DNA of 64,000 nt from Streptomyces sp. NBC_00820 (GTDB lineage: Bacteria > Actinomycetota > Actinomycetes > Streptomycetales > Streptomycetaceae): positions 5,126,501-5,190,500 of the forward strand of contig NZ_CP108882.1 in the NCBI RefSeq assembly GCF_036347055.1. Direction: 5' to 3'. The notes under the pieces were generated by a model, which made no database searches, was not told the DNA's origin, and was given only the letters and a program-made list of their open reading frames with translations. This document shows positions 23,731 through 31,727 of the stretch, piece after piece. Position 1 is the first letter of the stretch. Each line of letters begins with the position of its first letter. The translations under genes were made by a program, and so were the position numbers.

Positions 23731-23836
23731 GTAGTTGTGGCGCGCCGATGCACGCACCATCCCTCACGAAGGGTTATGGTGGAAACCCCCCCTCGGGCCG
23801 GTCCGTCTCCCCCCCACGGACCGGCCCGTTTTTTTC
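23731..23836 (+). ncRNA. Candidate 6C-type small RNA
   Basis: Two hairpins and two runs of seven C. Hairpin 1 pairs 23755-23764 (caccatccct) with 23770-23781 (agggttatggtg), with a TT bulge and a 5-base loop. A single-stranded ACCCCCCC follows. Hairpin 2 is a perfect 13-bp stem (23794-23806 with 23816-23828) with a C7-containing loop, ending in seven T residues: an intrinsic terminator, rare in this genome type. This matches the actinobacterial 6C RNA description (two stem-loops with six or more C). In mycobacteria, as I recall, its homologue B11 also lies near a Tad-type locus. The 5' end is approximate. Confidence 0.6.
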
Positions 23837-24134
23837 TCCGGGAGGTCCCCGCACGTTTCCGCGGCATCGCCGGGAACCGGAAGGGGACCGGCGGGCGTCC
23901 CCACTCAGGGGCCCGAGGCCGTGCCGCCGTACGGCCGAGGCCCCCGGGCGCGACCGGGTCCGCGCCGGACCCGCACGGGTGCCGCGCCGGTCCGTGCCGG
24001 TCCCGCGCCGGACGTCCGCGCCCCCTGTCCGTACTGATCAAGCACCCAAACCCCCCGCCACGAGCGAGCCGGCTCCACCGGTAGGCTCGGCCACCGCGGG
24101 GACCGCAACCGCGGCCACATGGAGGGGCTCTCAC

Positions 24135-24908
24135 GTGAACCTGCGCGACAAGCTGCGCGGCCTGCTCGTCAGGCTCTACGCGCGCCGGGTGGAAGGTCAC
24201 CTGGACCACGCTCAGGTGCCCAAGCACATCGGCGTCATCATGGACGGCAACCGCCGCTGGGCGAAGGCCGCCGGCTCCAGCACGGTCCACGGCCACCGGG
24301 TCGGCGCCGAGAAGATCGAGGAGTTCCTCGGCTGGTGCACCGAGACCGACGTCGAGGTCGTCACCCTGTGGCTGCTGTCCACGGACAACTTCGACCGCCC
24401 GCAGGACGAGCTGGGCCCGCTCCTCGGCATCATCGAGGACGTCGTCCGCAGCCTCGCCGCCGACGGCCGCTGGCGCGTGCACCACGTCGGCACCCGCGAC
24501 CTGCTGCCGTCCGGGATGCAGCACACCCTCAAGGAGGCCGAGGAGGCCACCGCCGACGTCGGCGGGATAGTGGTCAACGTGGCCATCGGCTACGGCGGCC
24601 GCCAGGAGATCGCCGACGCCGTGCGCTCCATGCTGTACGACGCCCGGGACAGGGGCGTGCCGATGGCGGACCTCGCCGAGGCCGTCGACATCGACATGAT
24701 CGGCCGCCACCTCTACACCGGCGCCCAGCCCGACCCCGACCTGGTGATCCGCACCAGCGGCGAGCAGCGGCTGTCCGGCTTCATGCTCTGGCAGACGGCC
24801 CACTCCGAGTACTACTTCTGCGACGTCTTCTGGCCCGCCTTCCGCAAGGTCGACTTCCTGCGCGCCCTGCGCGACTACGCCGCCCGGCACCGCCGCTTCG
24901 GCGGCTGA
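24135..24908 (+). CDS. uppS: Isoprenyl transferase (cis-prenyl diphosphate synthase, UppS-like)
   Basis: 257 residues from GTG 24135 with GGAGGGG eight bases upstream; upstream in-frame sequence is non-coding. Cis-prenyltransferase motifs: IMDGNRRWAK (catalytic Asp about 37), GHRVGAEKIEEFLGWC, VVTLWLLSTDNFDRP, NVAIGYGGRQEI and DLVIRTSGEQRLSGFMLWQ followed by SEYYFCDVFWP. It condenses isopentenyl diphosphate with allylic diphosphates to make Z-prenyl carriers for wall synthesis. Streptomyces have two or more such genes; which chain length this one makes cannot be told from sequence. Confidence 0.93.
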   Translation: MNLRDKLRGLLVRLYARRVEGHLDHAQVPKHIGVIMDGNRRWAKAAGSSTVHGHRVGAEKIEEFLGWCTETDVEVVTLWLLSTDNFDRPQDELGPLLGIIEDVVRSLAADGRWRVHHVGTRDLLPSGMQHTLKEAEEATADVGGIVVNVAIGYGGRQEIADAVRSMLYDARDRGVPMADLAEAVDIDMIGRHLYTGAQPDPDLVIRTSGEQRLSGFMLWQTAHSEYYFCDVFWPAFRKVDFLRALRDYAARHRRFGG

Positions 24909-24936
24909 AGACCGCCGCACCCGCACGACGCACACC

Positions 24937-24971
24937 GAGCGCCCCGCCGGCCACCACCGCGGCGGGGCGCT
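24937..24971 (+). terminator. Hairpin terminator after uppS
   Basis: gagcgccccgc (24937-24947) pairs with gcggggcgctc (24961-24971), 11 bp with a 13-base loop, 29 bases after the uppS stop. No U-tract. Confidence 0.7.
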
Positions 24972-25013
24972 CCGTATACCCAGTCCGGGACGGAAGTAAC
25001 AAGGAGTTCACCA

Positions 25014-25061
25014 GTGCGTCCGTGGCCGCTTTTGCATGGCCGCGCGTGTTCGAGGGCATAA
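25014..25061 (+). CDS. Possible 15-codon leader peptide upstream of phoH
   Basis: AAGGAG stands six bases before a GTG at 25014, opening a 15-residue frame (starts MRPWPLLHG, ends CSRA) closed by TAA. It is followed by two hairpins (25073-25096 and about 25104-25126) and then phoH. Ribosome binding site plus short frame plus stems looks like an attenuator or leader, but the frame is short enough to arise by chance. No function assigned. Confidence 0.3.
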   Translation: MRPWPLLHGRACSRA

Positions 25062-25072
25062 GCCAAGCAGGT

Positions 25073-25126
25073 CGACACCCGAACCACGGGTGTCGGATCT
25101 CAGCGGGCGGCAGGGGCCGTCCGCCC
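25073..25126 (+). promoter_or_regulatory. Structured leader of phoH (two hairpins)
   Basis: cgacacccg (25073 onward) pairs with cgggtgtcg across a 5-base loop. Immediately after, gggcgg pairs with ccgtccgccc. The region 24972-25275 has no other supported gene; phoH translation starts at 25276. Confidence 0.4.
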
Positions 25127-25275
25127 GGGAGGCCCTTTGCACCAGCCCGACCGTGCGGTCACTGCACGGAAGCAGCCGCGGAGGGCCGGTTCCAGGCCCG
25201 CCGCATGCGGGGGCCAGGACCGGTCCAGTTCCACTTCGTCGCTCCCCGACCTCATCCGAGGGGGTACGTCCTTCC

Positions 25276-26601
25276 GTGGTGACCAGCACAAAGCGCCACA
25301 AGCCCGACCGGCGCACCTATGTTCTCGACACCAGCGTCCTGCTGTCCGACCCGAACGCCCTGACCCGCTTCGACGAGCACGAGGTCGTGCTCCCCATCGT
25401 GGTGGTCACGGAGCTGGAGGCCAAGCGGCACCATCCCGAACTCGGCTACTTCGCCCGCCAGGCCCTGCGCCTGCTGGACGACTACCGGGTGAAGCACGGT
25501 CGCCTCGACGCCCCCATCCCCATCGGTGAACTGGGCGGGACCGTCCGCGTCGAGCTCAACCACTCGGACCCCAGCGTGTTGCCCACCGGCTACCGCCTGG
25601 GGGACAACGACTCGCGCATCCTCGCGGTGGCCCGCAACCTGCAGGCCGAGGGGTTCGACGTCACCGTCGTCTCGAAGGATCTGCCGCTCCGCATCAAGGC
25701 GTCCTCCGTCGGCCTGCTGGCCGAGGAGTACCGTGCCGAACTGGCCATCACGGACTCGTCCGGCTGGACCGGAATGTCCGAACTCACCTTGTCGGGTGAG
25801 CAGGTGGACATCCTCTTCGAGGACGGGCACACCTTTGTCCCGGAGGCCTCCGACCTCCCCGTGCACACGGGGCTGACCATCCAGTCCGAGCGCGGCAAGG
25901 CGCTCGGCCGGGTCACCGCCGACGGCAACGTCCGTCTGGTGCGCGGAGACCGGGAGGCGTTCGGCATCAAGGGCCGCAGCGCCGAGCAGCGCATCGCCCT
26001 CGATCTGCTGCTCGACCCGGACGTCGGCATCGTCTCGATGGGCGGCCGGGCCGGCACCGGCAAGTCGGCGCTCGCGCTGTGCGCGGGCCTGGAGGCGGTC
26101 CTCGAGCGCCGCCAGCACCAGAAGGTGATGGTCTTCCGGCCGCTGTACGCGGTGGGCGGGCAGGAACTGGGCTATCTGCCGGGCAGTGAGGCGGAGAAGA
26201 TGAGCCCCTGGGCGCAGGCCGTCTTCGACACCCTCTCCGCGGTCACCAGCCGCGACGTCATCGAGGAGGTCACCGCGCGCGGGATGCTGGAGGTCCTGCC
26301 GCTCACCCACATCCGCGGCCGCTCGCTGCACGACGCGTTCGTGATCGTGGACGAGGCGCAGTCACTCGAACGGAACGTCCTGCTGACCGTTCTCTCCCGT
26401 ATCGGCGCGAACTCACGGGTCGTTCTCACCCACGACGTGGCACAGCGGGACAATCTGCGCGTGGGTCGCTACGACGGCGTGGTCGCCGTGGTGGAGAAGC
26501 TCAAGGGGCACCCCCTCTTCGCCCACGTCACACTGACGCGGTCCGAGAGGTCCCAGATTGCCGCCCTTGTGACCGAAATGCTGGAGGACGGTCACATCTG
26601 A
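25276..26601 (+). CDS. phoH: PhoH-like protein with N-terminal PIN domain
   Basis: 441 residues from GTG 25276 (GTG 25279 equally possible; GAGGGGG upstream). PIN ribonuclease domain about 14-150: [44 protein letters not shown] and [12 protein letters not shown] supply the acidic cluster. The PhoH ATPase domain has Walker [14 protein letters not shown] (about 256-268), [18 protein letters not shown], and Walker [13 protein letters not shown] with [12 protein letters not shown]-PhoH fusions (PhoH2/YlaK-type) are ATP-driven RNA helicase-nucleases. Followed by a strong terminator. Confidence 0.95.
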   Translation: MVTSTKRHKPDRRTYVLDTSVLLSDPNALTRFDEHEVVLPIVVVTELEAKRHHPELGYFARQALRLLDDYRVKHGRLDAPIPIGELGGTVRVELNHSDPSVLPTGYRLGDNDSRILAVARNLQAEGFDVTVVSKDLPLRIKASSVGLLAEEYRAELAITDSSGWTGMSELTLSGEQVDILFEDGHTFVPEASDLPVHTGLTIQSERGKALGRVTADGNVRLVRGDREAFGIKGRSAEQRIALDLLLDPDVGIVSMGGRAGTGKSALALCAGLEAVLERRQHQKVMVFRPLYAVGGQELGYLPGSEAEKMSPWAQAVFDTLSAVTSRDVIEEVTARGMLEVLPLTHIRGRSLHDAFVIVDEAQSLERNVLLTVLSRIGANSRVVLTHDVAQRDNLRVGRYDGVVAVVEKLKGHPLFAHVTLTRSERSQIAALVTEMLEDGHI

Positions 26602-26621
26602 CGCGGAATCGGCATTCATAG

Positions 26622-26661
26622 GCGCCGTCCGGCAAAGCCGAAGAGCTTAGCCGGGCGGCGC
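26622..26661 (+). terminator. Hairpin terminator after phoH
   Basis: gcgccgtccggc (26622-26633) pairs with gccgggcggcgc (26650-26661), 12 bp with one G-U pair and a 16-base loop, 20 bases after the phoH stop. Confidence 0.75.
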
Positions 26662-26795
26662 TTTGACGTGTGCAGGTTTCCTGAAATCCCAAGGGCCAAA
26701 CGAGATGTGACGTTTCACACCCAACACAGAATTGCCTCCCGGCGTCCGGTTGCGGCAGAGTCTCACTCCTGTCAGGCCCCGCATACGACACATCT

Positions 26796-26811
26796 GTACC
26801 CCTAGGGGTAC
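26796..26811. promoter_or_regulatory. Perfect 16-bp palindrome, possible operator
   Basis: GTACCCCTAGGGGTAC, fully self-complementary, lies about 220 bases upstream of the transglycosylase gene. It could be a dimeric regulator site or an RNA stem. No known regulator is assigned. Confidence 0.45.
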
Positions 26812-27033
26812 CTCCCACGTCCTTGAGGCGATGGGGGACGTACGGCACCACGTAGACAGCACCAACTCCATACTGCTTGTCGTATGCCGCCCGAGCTTCA
26901 CGCGGCGCTCCCCGTGCGGGAGTTGCCCACCGGGCCCGTGCCTCCCGTGACCCCGCAGTTGGGAGGCCTGTGTTCAGGGGCACGATTGCGTCCGCCAGGG
27001 TCACCGAAGCGGGCGATGCTGGAAGGAAACCGT

Positions 27034-27732
27034 GTGAGCCGGATTTCGGTCCGGGGATTCGCAGTGGCCTCCGCCACCGCGGTCACCGCCGTCGGAAGCG
27101 TCGTCGGAGTTGCCTCGGGCAGCGTCGCGCAGCCCCACAACGACGCCGAGGCGACGGCTGCCGACACCACGCTCCTCGCGGACATACCCGTGGGTGAGCA
27201 GGCCCAGGTACAGACCGCGTCCCTGACGCAGCAGGCCGACGCACAGGCCATCGCCGCGGACACGAGCGCCAAGAAGGACGCCGAAGCGGCGGCCCGCAAG
27301 GCAGCAGCCGAGACCGCGATCGCGAAGAAGGAGGCCGCCGAGAAGGCGGCCAAGCTGGAGAAGGAGCGCATCGAGGCGAAGGCCGCGGCCAGCCGCGACG
27401 ACGTCCGTGACGCCTCCAGCTTCCCCACCCAGAGCAGCTACACCGTCGCCCAGATCCAGGCGATGGCGAGGCAGATCGTCGGCGGCGGTCAGTTCCAGTG
27501 CTTCAGCAACATCGTGAACCACGAGTCCAGCTGGAACTACCACGCGGTCAACGCCTCCACCGGCGCGTACGGTCTCGGTCAGGCGCTGCCCGGCACCAAG
27601 ATGGCCTCCGCCGGCGCCGACTGGCAGACCAACCCGGCCACCCAGATCAAGTGGACCCTGAGCTACATGAACGGCCGGTACGGCAGCCCCTGTCAGGCCT
27701 GGACGTACTGGCAGGCCAACAGCTGGTACTGA
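27034..27732 (+). CDS. Secreted lytic transglycosylase-like protein
   Basis: 232 residues from GTG 27034, chosen because GGAAGG lies seven bases upstream; ATG 27016 is in frame but poorly placed. Signal region about 1-30 (VRGFAVASATAVTAVGSVVG). A long Ala/Lys/Glu coiled coil (about 70-120, KKEAAEKAAKLEKERIEAK) follows. The C-terminal SLT-like domain (about 140-232) has AQIQAMARQIVG, QCFSNIVNHESSWNYHAVN with the catalytic Glu in NHESSWN, GAYGLGQALPGTKMAS and LSYMNGRYGSPCQAW. It cleaves peptidoglycan at the cell surface during growth or germination. Confidence 0.9.
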   Translation: MSRISVRGFAVASATAVTAVGSVVGVASGSVAQPHNDAEATAADTTLLADIPVGEQAQVQTASLTQQADAQAIAADTSAKKDAEAAARKAAAETAIAKKEAAEKAAKLEKERIEAKAAASRDDVRDASSFPTQSSYTVAQIQAMARQIVGGGQFQCFSNIVNHESSWNYHAVNASTGAYGLGQALPGTKMASAGADWQTNPATQIKWTLSYMNGRYGSPCQAWTYWQANSWY

Positions 27733-27763
27733 GCCTCTCCCCAGCTCTCGCTCAACCCCGCGC

Positions 27764-27792
27764 AGCCCCTCCCCGTCCTAAGGGGAGGGGCT
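27764..27792 (+). terminator. Hairpin terminator after transglycosylase
   Basis: agcccctcccc (27764-27774) pairs with ggggaggggct (27782-27792), 11 bp perfect, 7-base loop, followed by TTT. Lies 32 bases after the stop. Confidence 0.85.
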
Positions 27793-27871
27793 TTCGCCCT
27801 GTACGGTCGTACGCGAACGTCTCCAGGGGAGCGTTGGCGAGCGCCCGAGACGCGGGAGAAGGGGACCGGAC

Positions 27872-29407
27872 ATGTCGCGAGTGCCAGGGTGGCTCCGCCG
27901 CCTCGGAGCAGGCCTGACCGAGATGAGCGAGCGTCTGGACGAGCGGCGAGTCGAGGTCGAGAACGAGACCTCCCTGCCCGATCCGCCCACCCCCGATCCA
28001 CCCCTGCGCGAACCGGCCGCTGTCCCTGAGCCCGCCGCCGTCCGCGGACCGTCCGTCCCTGAGTCGTCCGTCACCGAACCGGCGGTCCCCGAACCGGCAG
28101 TTCGCGATTCGTCCGTCCGTGAACGGTCCGCTCCCGTCCACGACGCCGACACCACCAACGCGGCCGCCGCCACCGACACCGCCGACGCCCCCGCCGATGC
28201 CGTCGTCCCCGTCGTGCCGGCCCCCGCGTCCGGCGAGGCGCCGCCCGTATCCGCCTCGCCCCCCAAGTCCCCCGCCCCGGTGGCCCCCGCGCACGCCGCG
28301 TCCCGCCCCGACCCCGCGCAGGCCGTCCCCTGGAGTGTGCGGGTCGCGGCCGAGGCGGGCTGGCGGCTGCTGGTCCTCGCCGGCACCGTGTGGGTGCTGA
28401 TGCGGATCATCAGCGCCGTCCAACTGGTGGTGTTCGCCTTCGTCATCGCCCTGCTCATCACGGCGCTGCTCCAGCCGACGGTCGCCCGGCTGCGGAACTA
28501 CGGCGTGCCGCGCGGCCTGGCCACCTCGCTCACCGCCATCTCCGGCTTCGCCGTCATCGGCCTGATGTGCTGGTTCGTGACCTGGCAGGTCATGGAGAAC
28601 ATCGACATCCTCTCCAACCAGATCCAGAGCGGCATCGACGACCTGCGCAACTGGCTGCTGAAGAGCCCCTTCCACGTCACCGACAAGCAGATCAACCAGA
28701 TCGCCAAGAACCTCCGCGAGGCCATCGGAGCCAACACCGACCAGATAACGTCGGCGGGCCTGGAGGGAGTTCAGGTCGTCGTCGAGGCCCTGACCGGCAT
28801 CCTGCTGGTGTTCTTCTCGACGCTGTTCCTGCTCTACGACGGCAAGCGCATCTGGCAGTGGTCCCTGAAGCTGGTGCCCGCCGCCGCCCGTCCGGGCGTG
28901 GCCGGGGCCGGCCCGCGCGCCTGGCGCACCCTGACGGCCTACGTCCGGGGCACGGTCCTGGTCGCCCTGATCGACGCCATCTTCATCGGACTCGGGATCT
29001 ACTTCCTGAACGTTCCGATGGCCGTCCCGCTGGCCGTCTTCATCTTCCTGTTCTCCTTCATCCCCCTCGTCGGCGCGGTCGCCTCCGGCGCGCTCGCGGT
29101 GGTGGTCGCCCTGGTGACCCAGGGCGTCTTCGCCGCGGTCATGACCCTGGCGGTCGTCCTCGCCGTCCAGCAGATCGAGGGACACGTCCTGCAGCCGTTC
29201 ATCCTGGGCCGCGCGGTCCGTGTCCACCCGCTGGCCGTGGTCCTCACGGTGGCCACCGGCGGCATGGTGGCCGGCATCGGTGGCGCCGTGGTCGCCGTGC
29301 CGCTGGTGGCGGTCACGAACACGGTGGTGGGGTACCTGCGGCAGTACTCGATGGGACAGGTCGTGCCGCAGCAGCAGAACACCGAGGGCCCCGTCCACAA
29401 GGAGTGA
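27872..29407 (+). CDS. AI-2E family transporter (PerM-like)
   Basis: 511 residues. A long Pro/Ala/Glu-rich cytosolic N-terminus (about 1-155) precedes eight predicted membrane helices: LLVLAGTVWVLMRIISAVQL, FVIALLITALLQPTVARL, AISGFAVIGLMCWFV, LTGILLVFFSTLFLLYDGKR, and a C-terminal set with PLAVFIFLFSFIPLVGAVAS and QQIEGHVLQPFILGRAVRVHPL, the family signature. It probably exports small molecules or ions; the substrate is unknown, and the family name does not imply AI-2 here. It is followed by the convergent ahpD gene. Confidence 0.9.
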   Translation: MSRVPGWLRRLGAGLTEMSERLDERRVEVENETSLPDPPTPDPPLREPAAVPEPAAVRGPSVPESSVTEPAVPEPAVRDSSVRERSAPVHDADTTNAAAATDTADAPADAVVPVVPAPASGEAPPVSASPPKSPAPVAPAHAASRPDPAQAVPWSVRVAAEAGWRLLVLAGTVWVLMRIISAVQLVVFAFVIALLITALLQPTVARLRNYGVPRGLATSLTAISGFAVIGLMCWFVTWQVMENIDILSNQIQSGIDDLRNWLLKSPFHVTDKQINQIAKNLREAIGANTDQITSAGLEGVQVVVEALTGILLVFFSTLFLLYDGKRIWQWSLKLVPAAARPGVAGAGPRAWRTLTAYVRGTVLVALIDAIFIGLGIYFLNVPMAVPLAVFIFLFSFIPLVGAVASGALAVVVALVTQGVFAAVMTLAVVLAVQQIEGHVLQPFILGRAVRVHPLAVVLTVATGGMVAGIGGAVVAVPLVAVTNTVVGYLRQYSMGQVVPQQQNTEGPVHKE

Positions 29408-29436
29408 ACGAGGCCCTCGGGTCGGGACCGGGCCGG

Positions 29437-29970
29437 TTACTCGGCCAGAACGGCCTCGGCGTCCAGCGTGACGCCGACGGCCTGAACCACGGAGGCGATC
29501 TTGAACGCCTCCTGGATCACGTCGCGTTCGACGCCGGCCTTGCGCAGCACCTGCTCGTGCGAGTCCAGGCACATGCCGCAGCCGTTGATCGCGGAGACCG
29601 CGAACGACCACAGCTCGAAGTCGACCTTGTCCACGCCCGGGTTGCCGATGACGTTCATCCGCAGGCCCGCGCGCAGGGTGCCGTACTCGTGGTCGGACAG
29701 CAGGTGGCGGGTCCGGTAGAAGACGTTGTTCATCGCCATGATGGCGGCCGCGGACTTGGCCGCGGTGTACGCCTCCGGCGTGAGGTTCGCCTTCGCCTCC
29801 GGCTCCAGCTCACGCAGCACGATCGGGGAGCGCGAGGCGATGGCGGTCGCCAGCACGGTGCCCCACAGCTGCTGCGCCGGGAGGTCGGAGTTGCCGATGA
29901 CCGAGCCCAGGTTGAGCTTCAGGTCCTTGGCGTAGTCCGGAACACGGGACTTCAGCGAGTCGAGCGACAT
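29437..29970 (-). CDS. ahpD: Alkyl hydroperoxide reductase AhpD
   Basis: 177 residues. The active site is [15 protein letters not shown] with Cys131, Cys134 and His138; Glu119 is in place (DFELWSF). AhpD is a trimeric thiol-disulfide reductase that recharges AhpC from the lipoyl/dihydrolipoamide system. It starts 3 bases after the ahpC stop and is co-transcribed with it. Expected to be under OxyR control. Confidence 0.95.
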   Translation of the reverse strand: MSLDSLKSRVPDYAKDLKLNLGSVIGNSDLPAQQLWGTVLATAIASRSPIVLRELEPEAKANLTPEAYTAAKSAAAIMAMNNVFYRTRHLLSDHEYGTLRAGLRMNVIGNPGVDKVDFELWSFAVSAINGCGMCLDSHEQVLRKAGVERDVIQEAFKIASVVQAVGVTLDAEAVLAE

Positions 29971-29973
29971 GGG

Positions 29974-30525
29974 TCACTCACCAGCCAGCAGCGCGACCGG
30001 GTCCAGGGTGTCGTCGCCCTTGCTCCAGTTGCAGGGGCACAGCTCGTCGGTCTGCAGGGCGTCCAGGACCCGCAGGACCTCCTTGGGGTTACGGCCGACG
30101 GAGCCGGCGGTCACCATGGAGAACTGGATCTCGTTGTTCTGGTCGACGATGAAGACGGCGCGCTTGGCGTAGCCGTCCTCGCCCTCGATGCCGAGGTCAC
30201 GCATGAGCTCGTGCTTGGGGTCGGCCATCATCGGGAACGGCAGGTCCGTCAGGTCCGGGTGGTCCTTGCGCCAGGCGTGGTGCACGAACTCGGAGTCACC
30301 GGAGAAGCCGAGGACCTGGGCGTCACGGTCGGCGAACTCCTCGTTCAGCTTGCCGAACGCGGCGATCTCGGTGGGGCACACGAAGGTGAAGTCCTTGGGC
30401 CACGCGAAGACCACCTTCCAACCCTCGTAGGTCTTGTGGGTGATCGTCTCGAACTCCTTGCCCTTCTCCAGCGAGACGCAGGCAGCGAGTTCGAACTCGG
30501 GGAACTTGTCACCGACAGTGAGCAC
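29974..30525 (-). CDS. ahpC: Alkyl hydroperoxide reductase AhpC (2-Cys peroxiredoxin)
   Basis: 183 residues. Peroxidatic Cys50 in FTFVCPTEIAAF, catalytic Thr/Arg environment (FSGDSEFVHHAWRKDHP), and C-terminal Cys163 and Cys165 in ELCPCNW, as in actinobacterial AhpC that uses AhpD as reductant. It reduces organic peroxides and H2O2 in the cytosol. Divergently transcribed from oxyR across a 133-base promoter region. Confidence 0.96.
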   Translation of the reverse strand: MLTVGDKFPEFELAACVSLEKGKEFETITHKTYEGWKVVFAWPKDFTFVCPTEIAAFGKLNEEFADRDAQVLGFSGDSEFVHHAWRKDHPDLTDLPFPMMADPKHELMRDLGIEGEDGYAKRAVFIVDQNNEIQFSMVTAGSVGRNPKEVLRVLDALQTDELCPCNWSKGDDTLDPVALLAGE

Positions 30526-30658
30526 GTGCTCTCCTTGCAGCGAGGAAGCTTCCCTCGTGGGGAGGCTTCCCTTGGGTTGGACGCCGTCGATGCTTGCACA
30601 GGGTGCATTGATTAGGGAAATAGCTACACTAGGTCATGTTGATCGGAGGTGGCTATCA
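30526..30658. promoter_or_regulatory. Divergent ahpC-oxyR promoter region
   Basis: AT-richer spacer with TACACT (30625-30630) as a possible oxyR -10 element and a tagcta inverted repeat at 30621-30626 with flanking half-sites that could hold OxyR. This is the expected place for OxyR to activate ahpCD and regulate itself; exact operator borders are not resolvable by eye. Confidence 0.5.
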
Positions 30659-31666
30659 GTGACCGTCAGTAGCGGCAAGCGCCGCCAGCCCAGCCTCGCG
30701 CAGCTGCGGGCCTTCGCCGCCGTCGCCGAGCACCTGCACTTCCGGGACGCCGCGGCGGCCATCGGGATGAGCCAGCCCGCCCTGTCCGGCGCGGTCTCGG
30801 CGCTGGAGGAGATCCTGGGGGTGACCCTCCTCGAGCGTACGACCCGCAAGGTGCTGCTCTCGCCCGCCGGTGAGCGTCTCGCCGTGCGGGCCAAGGCGGT
30901 GCTGGACGAGGTCTCGGCGCTGCTGGAGGAGGCCGAGGCGGTCCGGGCGCCGTTCACCGGGGCCCTGCGGCTCGGGGTCATCCCGACCGTCGCGCCGTAT
31001 CTGCTGCCCACCGTGCTGCGGCTGGTGCACGAGCGGTATCCGCACCTCGACCTCCAGGTGCACGAGGAGCAGACCGCCAGCCTCGTCGACGGCCTGCACT
31101 CCGGCCGGCTCGACCTGCTGCTGCTCGCGGTGCCCCTCGGCGTGCCCGGGGTCACCGAACTCCCGCTCTTCGACGAGGACTTCGTGCTCGTCACCCCGCT
31201 GGACCATGAGCTCGGCGGCCGCGAGGGCATCCCCCGCGAGGCGCTCAGGGAGCTGAACCTGCTGCTCCTGGACGAGGGCCACTGCCTGCGCGACCAGGCG
31301 CTGGAGATCTGCCGGGAGGCCGGGCGGCAGTTCAAGGGGGCGGGGCGAGGCCCCTCGGCCGAGGGTGGTGGCGGGCGACGGGTGGGCGCCCCGGTCACCA
31401 CCACGGCCGCCGGCCTGTCCACACTGGTCCAGCTCGTGGCCGGCGGCCTCGGCTGCACGCTGCTGCCGCGCACCGCGGTGAAGGTCGAGACGACCCGCAG
31501 CAGCGAACTGCGCACCGGCTCCTTCGCCGATCCCGCACCGAGCCGCCGCATCGCCCTGGCCATGCGGGCGGGCGCCGCCCGCGGCGCCGAGTACCGGGAA
31601 CTGGCCGCCGCCCTGCGCGAGTCCATGCGCCCGCTGCCCGTGCGGGTACTCGACGACGCGTCGTGA
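30659..31666 (+). CDS. oxyR: Peroxide-sensing LysR-type regulator OxyR
   Basis: 335 residues from GTG 30659 with GGAGGT eight bases upstream. HTH about 13-72 (SLAQLRAFAAVAEHLHFRDA, GMSQPALSGAVSALE). The sensor domain has the redox pair Cys209 and Cys218 in GHCLRDQALEIC, with the same spacing as E. coli Cys199/Cys208. An unusual Gly/Arg-rich insertion of about 19 residues (about 224-243) lies between the redox helix and the APVTTTAAGLSTLVQLV segment, which usually follows directly. Controls the adjacent ahpCD operon. Confidence 0.95.
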   Translation: MTVSSGKRRQPSLAQLRAFAAVAEHLHFRDAAAAIGMSQPALSGAVSALEEILGVTLLERTTRKVLLSPAGERLAVRAKAVLDEVSALLEEAEAVRAPFTGALRLGVIPTVAPYLLPTVLRLVHERYPHLDLQVHEEQTASLVDGLHSGRLDLLLLAVPLGVPGVTELPLFDEDFVLVTPLDHELGGREGIPREALRELNLLLLDEGHCLRDQALEICREAGRQFKGAGRGPSAEGGGGRRVGAPVTTTAAGLSTLVQLVAGGLGCTLLPRTAVKVETTRSSELRTGSFADPAPSRRIALAMRAGAARGAEYRELAAALRESMRPLPVRVLDDAS

Positions 31667-31727
31667 CGGGAACGCGAGAGGGCCCCTCCCCGATGCCGGG
31701 GAGGGGCCCTGACGCCCGCCTGCTCCG

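Larger units (their letters stand above)
26602..27033. other. Long intergenic and leader region before the lytic transglycosylase gene
   Basis: About 430 bases. It contains the phoH terminator hairpin (26622-26661), a perfect 16-bp palindrome (26796-26811) and a pair of distant 9-base complements, catacgaca at 26782-26790 and tgtcgtatg at 26878-26886, that could close an RNA domain around the palindrome. I looked for the ydaO cyclic-di-AMP riboswitch, known upstream of several Streptomyces wall-lytic genes, and could not recognise its conserved blocks. Confidence 0.5.

Noticed and set aside
25036..25275. 80-codon N-terminal extension of PhoH
   Set aside because: Composition changes sharply at 25276, where the PIN domain begins; the upstream part overlaps leader hairpins and lacks a ribosome binding site.
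26640..27030. ydaO-type cyclic-di-AMP riboswitch
   Set aside because: Expected from family context but the conserved blocks could not be recognised. An Infernal search with the ydaO-yuaA model would decide.
29437..31666. Catalase-like or second regulator gene on the opposite strands
   Set aside because: All long opposing frames are shadows of ahpD, ahpC and oxyR.
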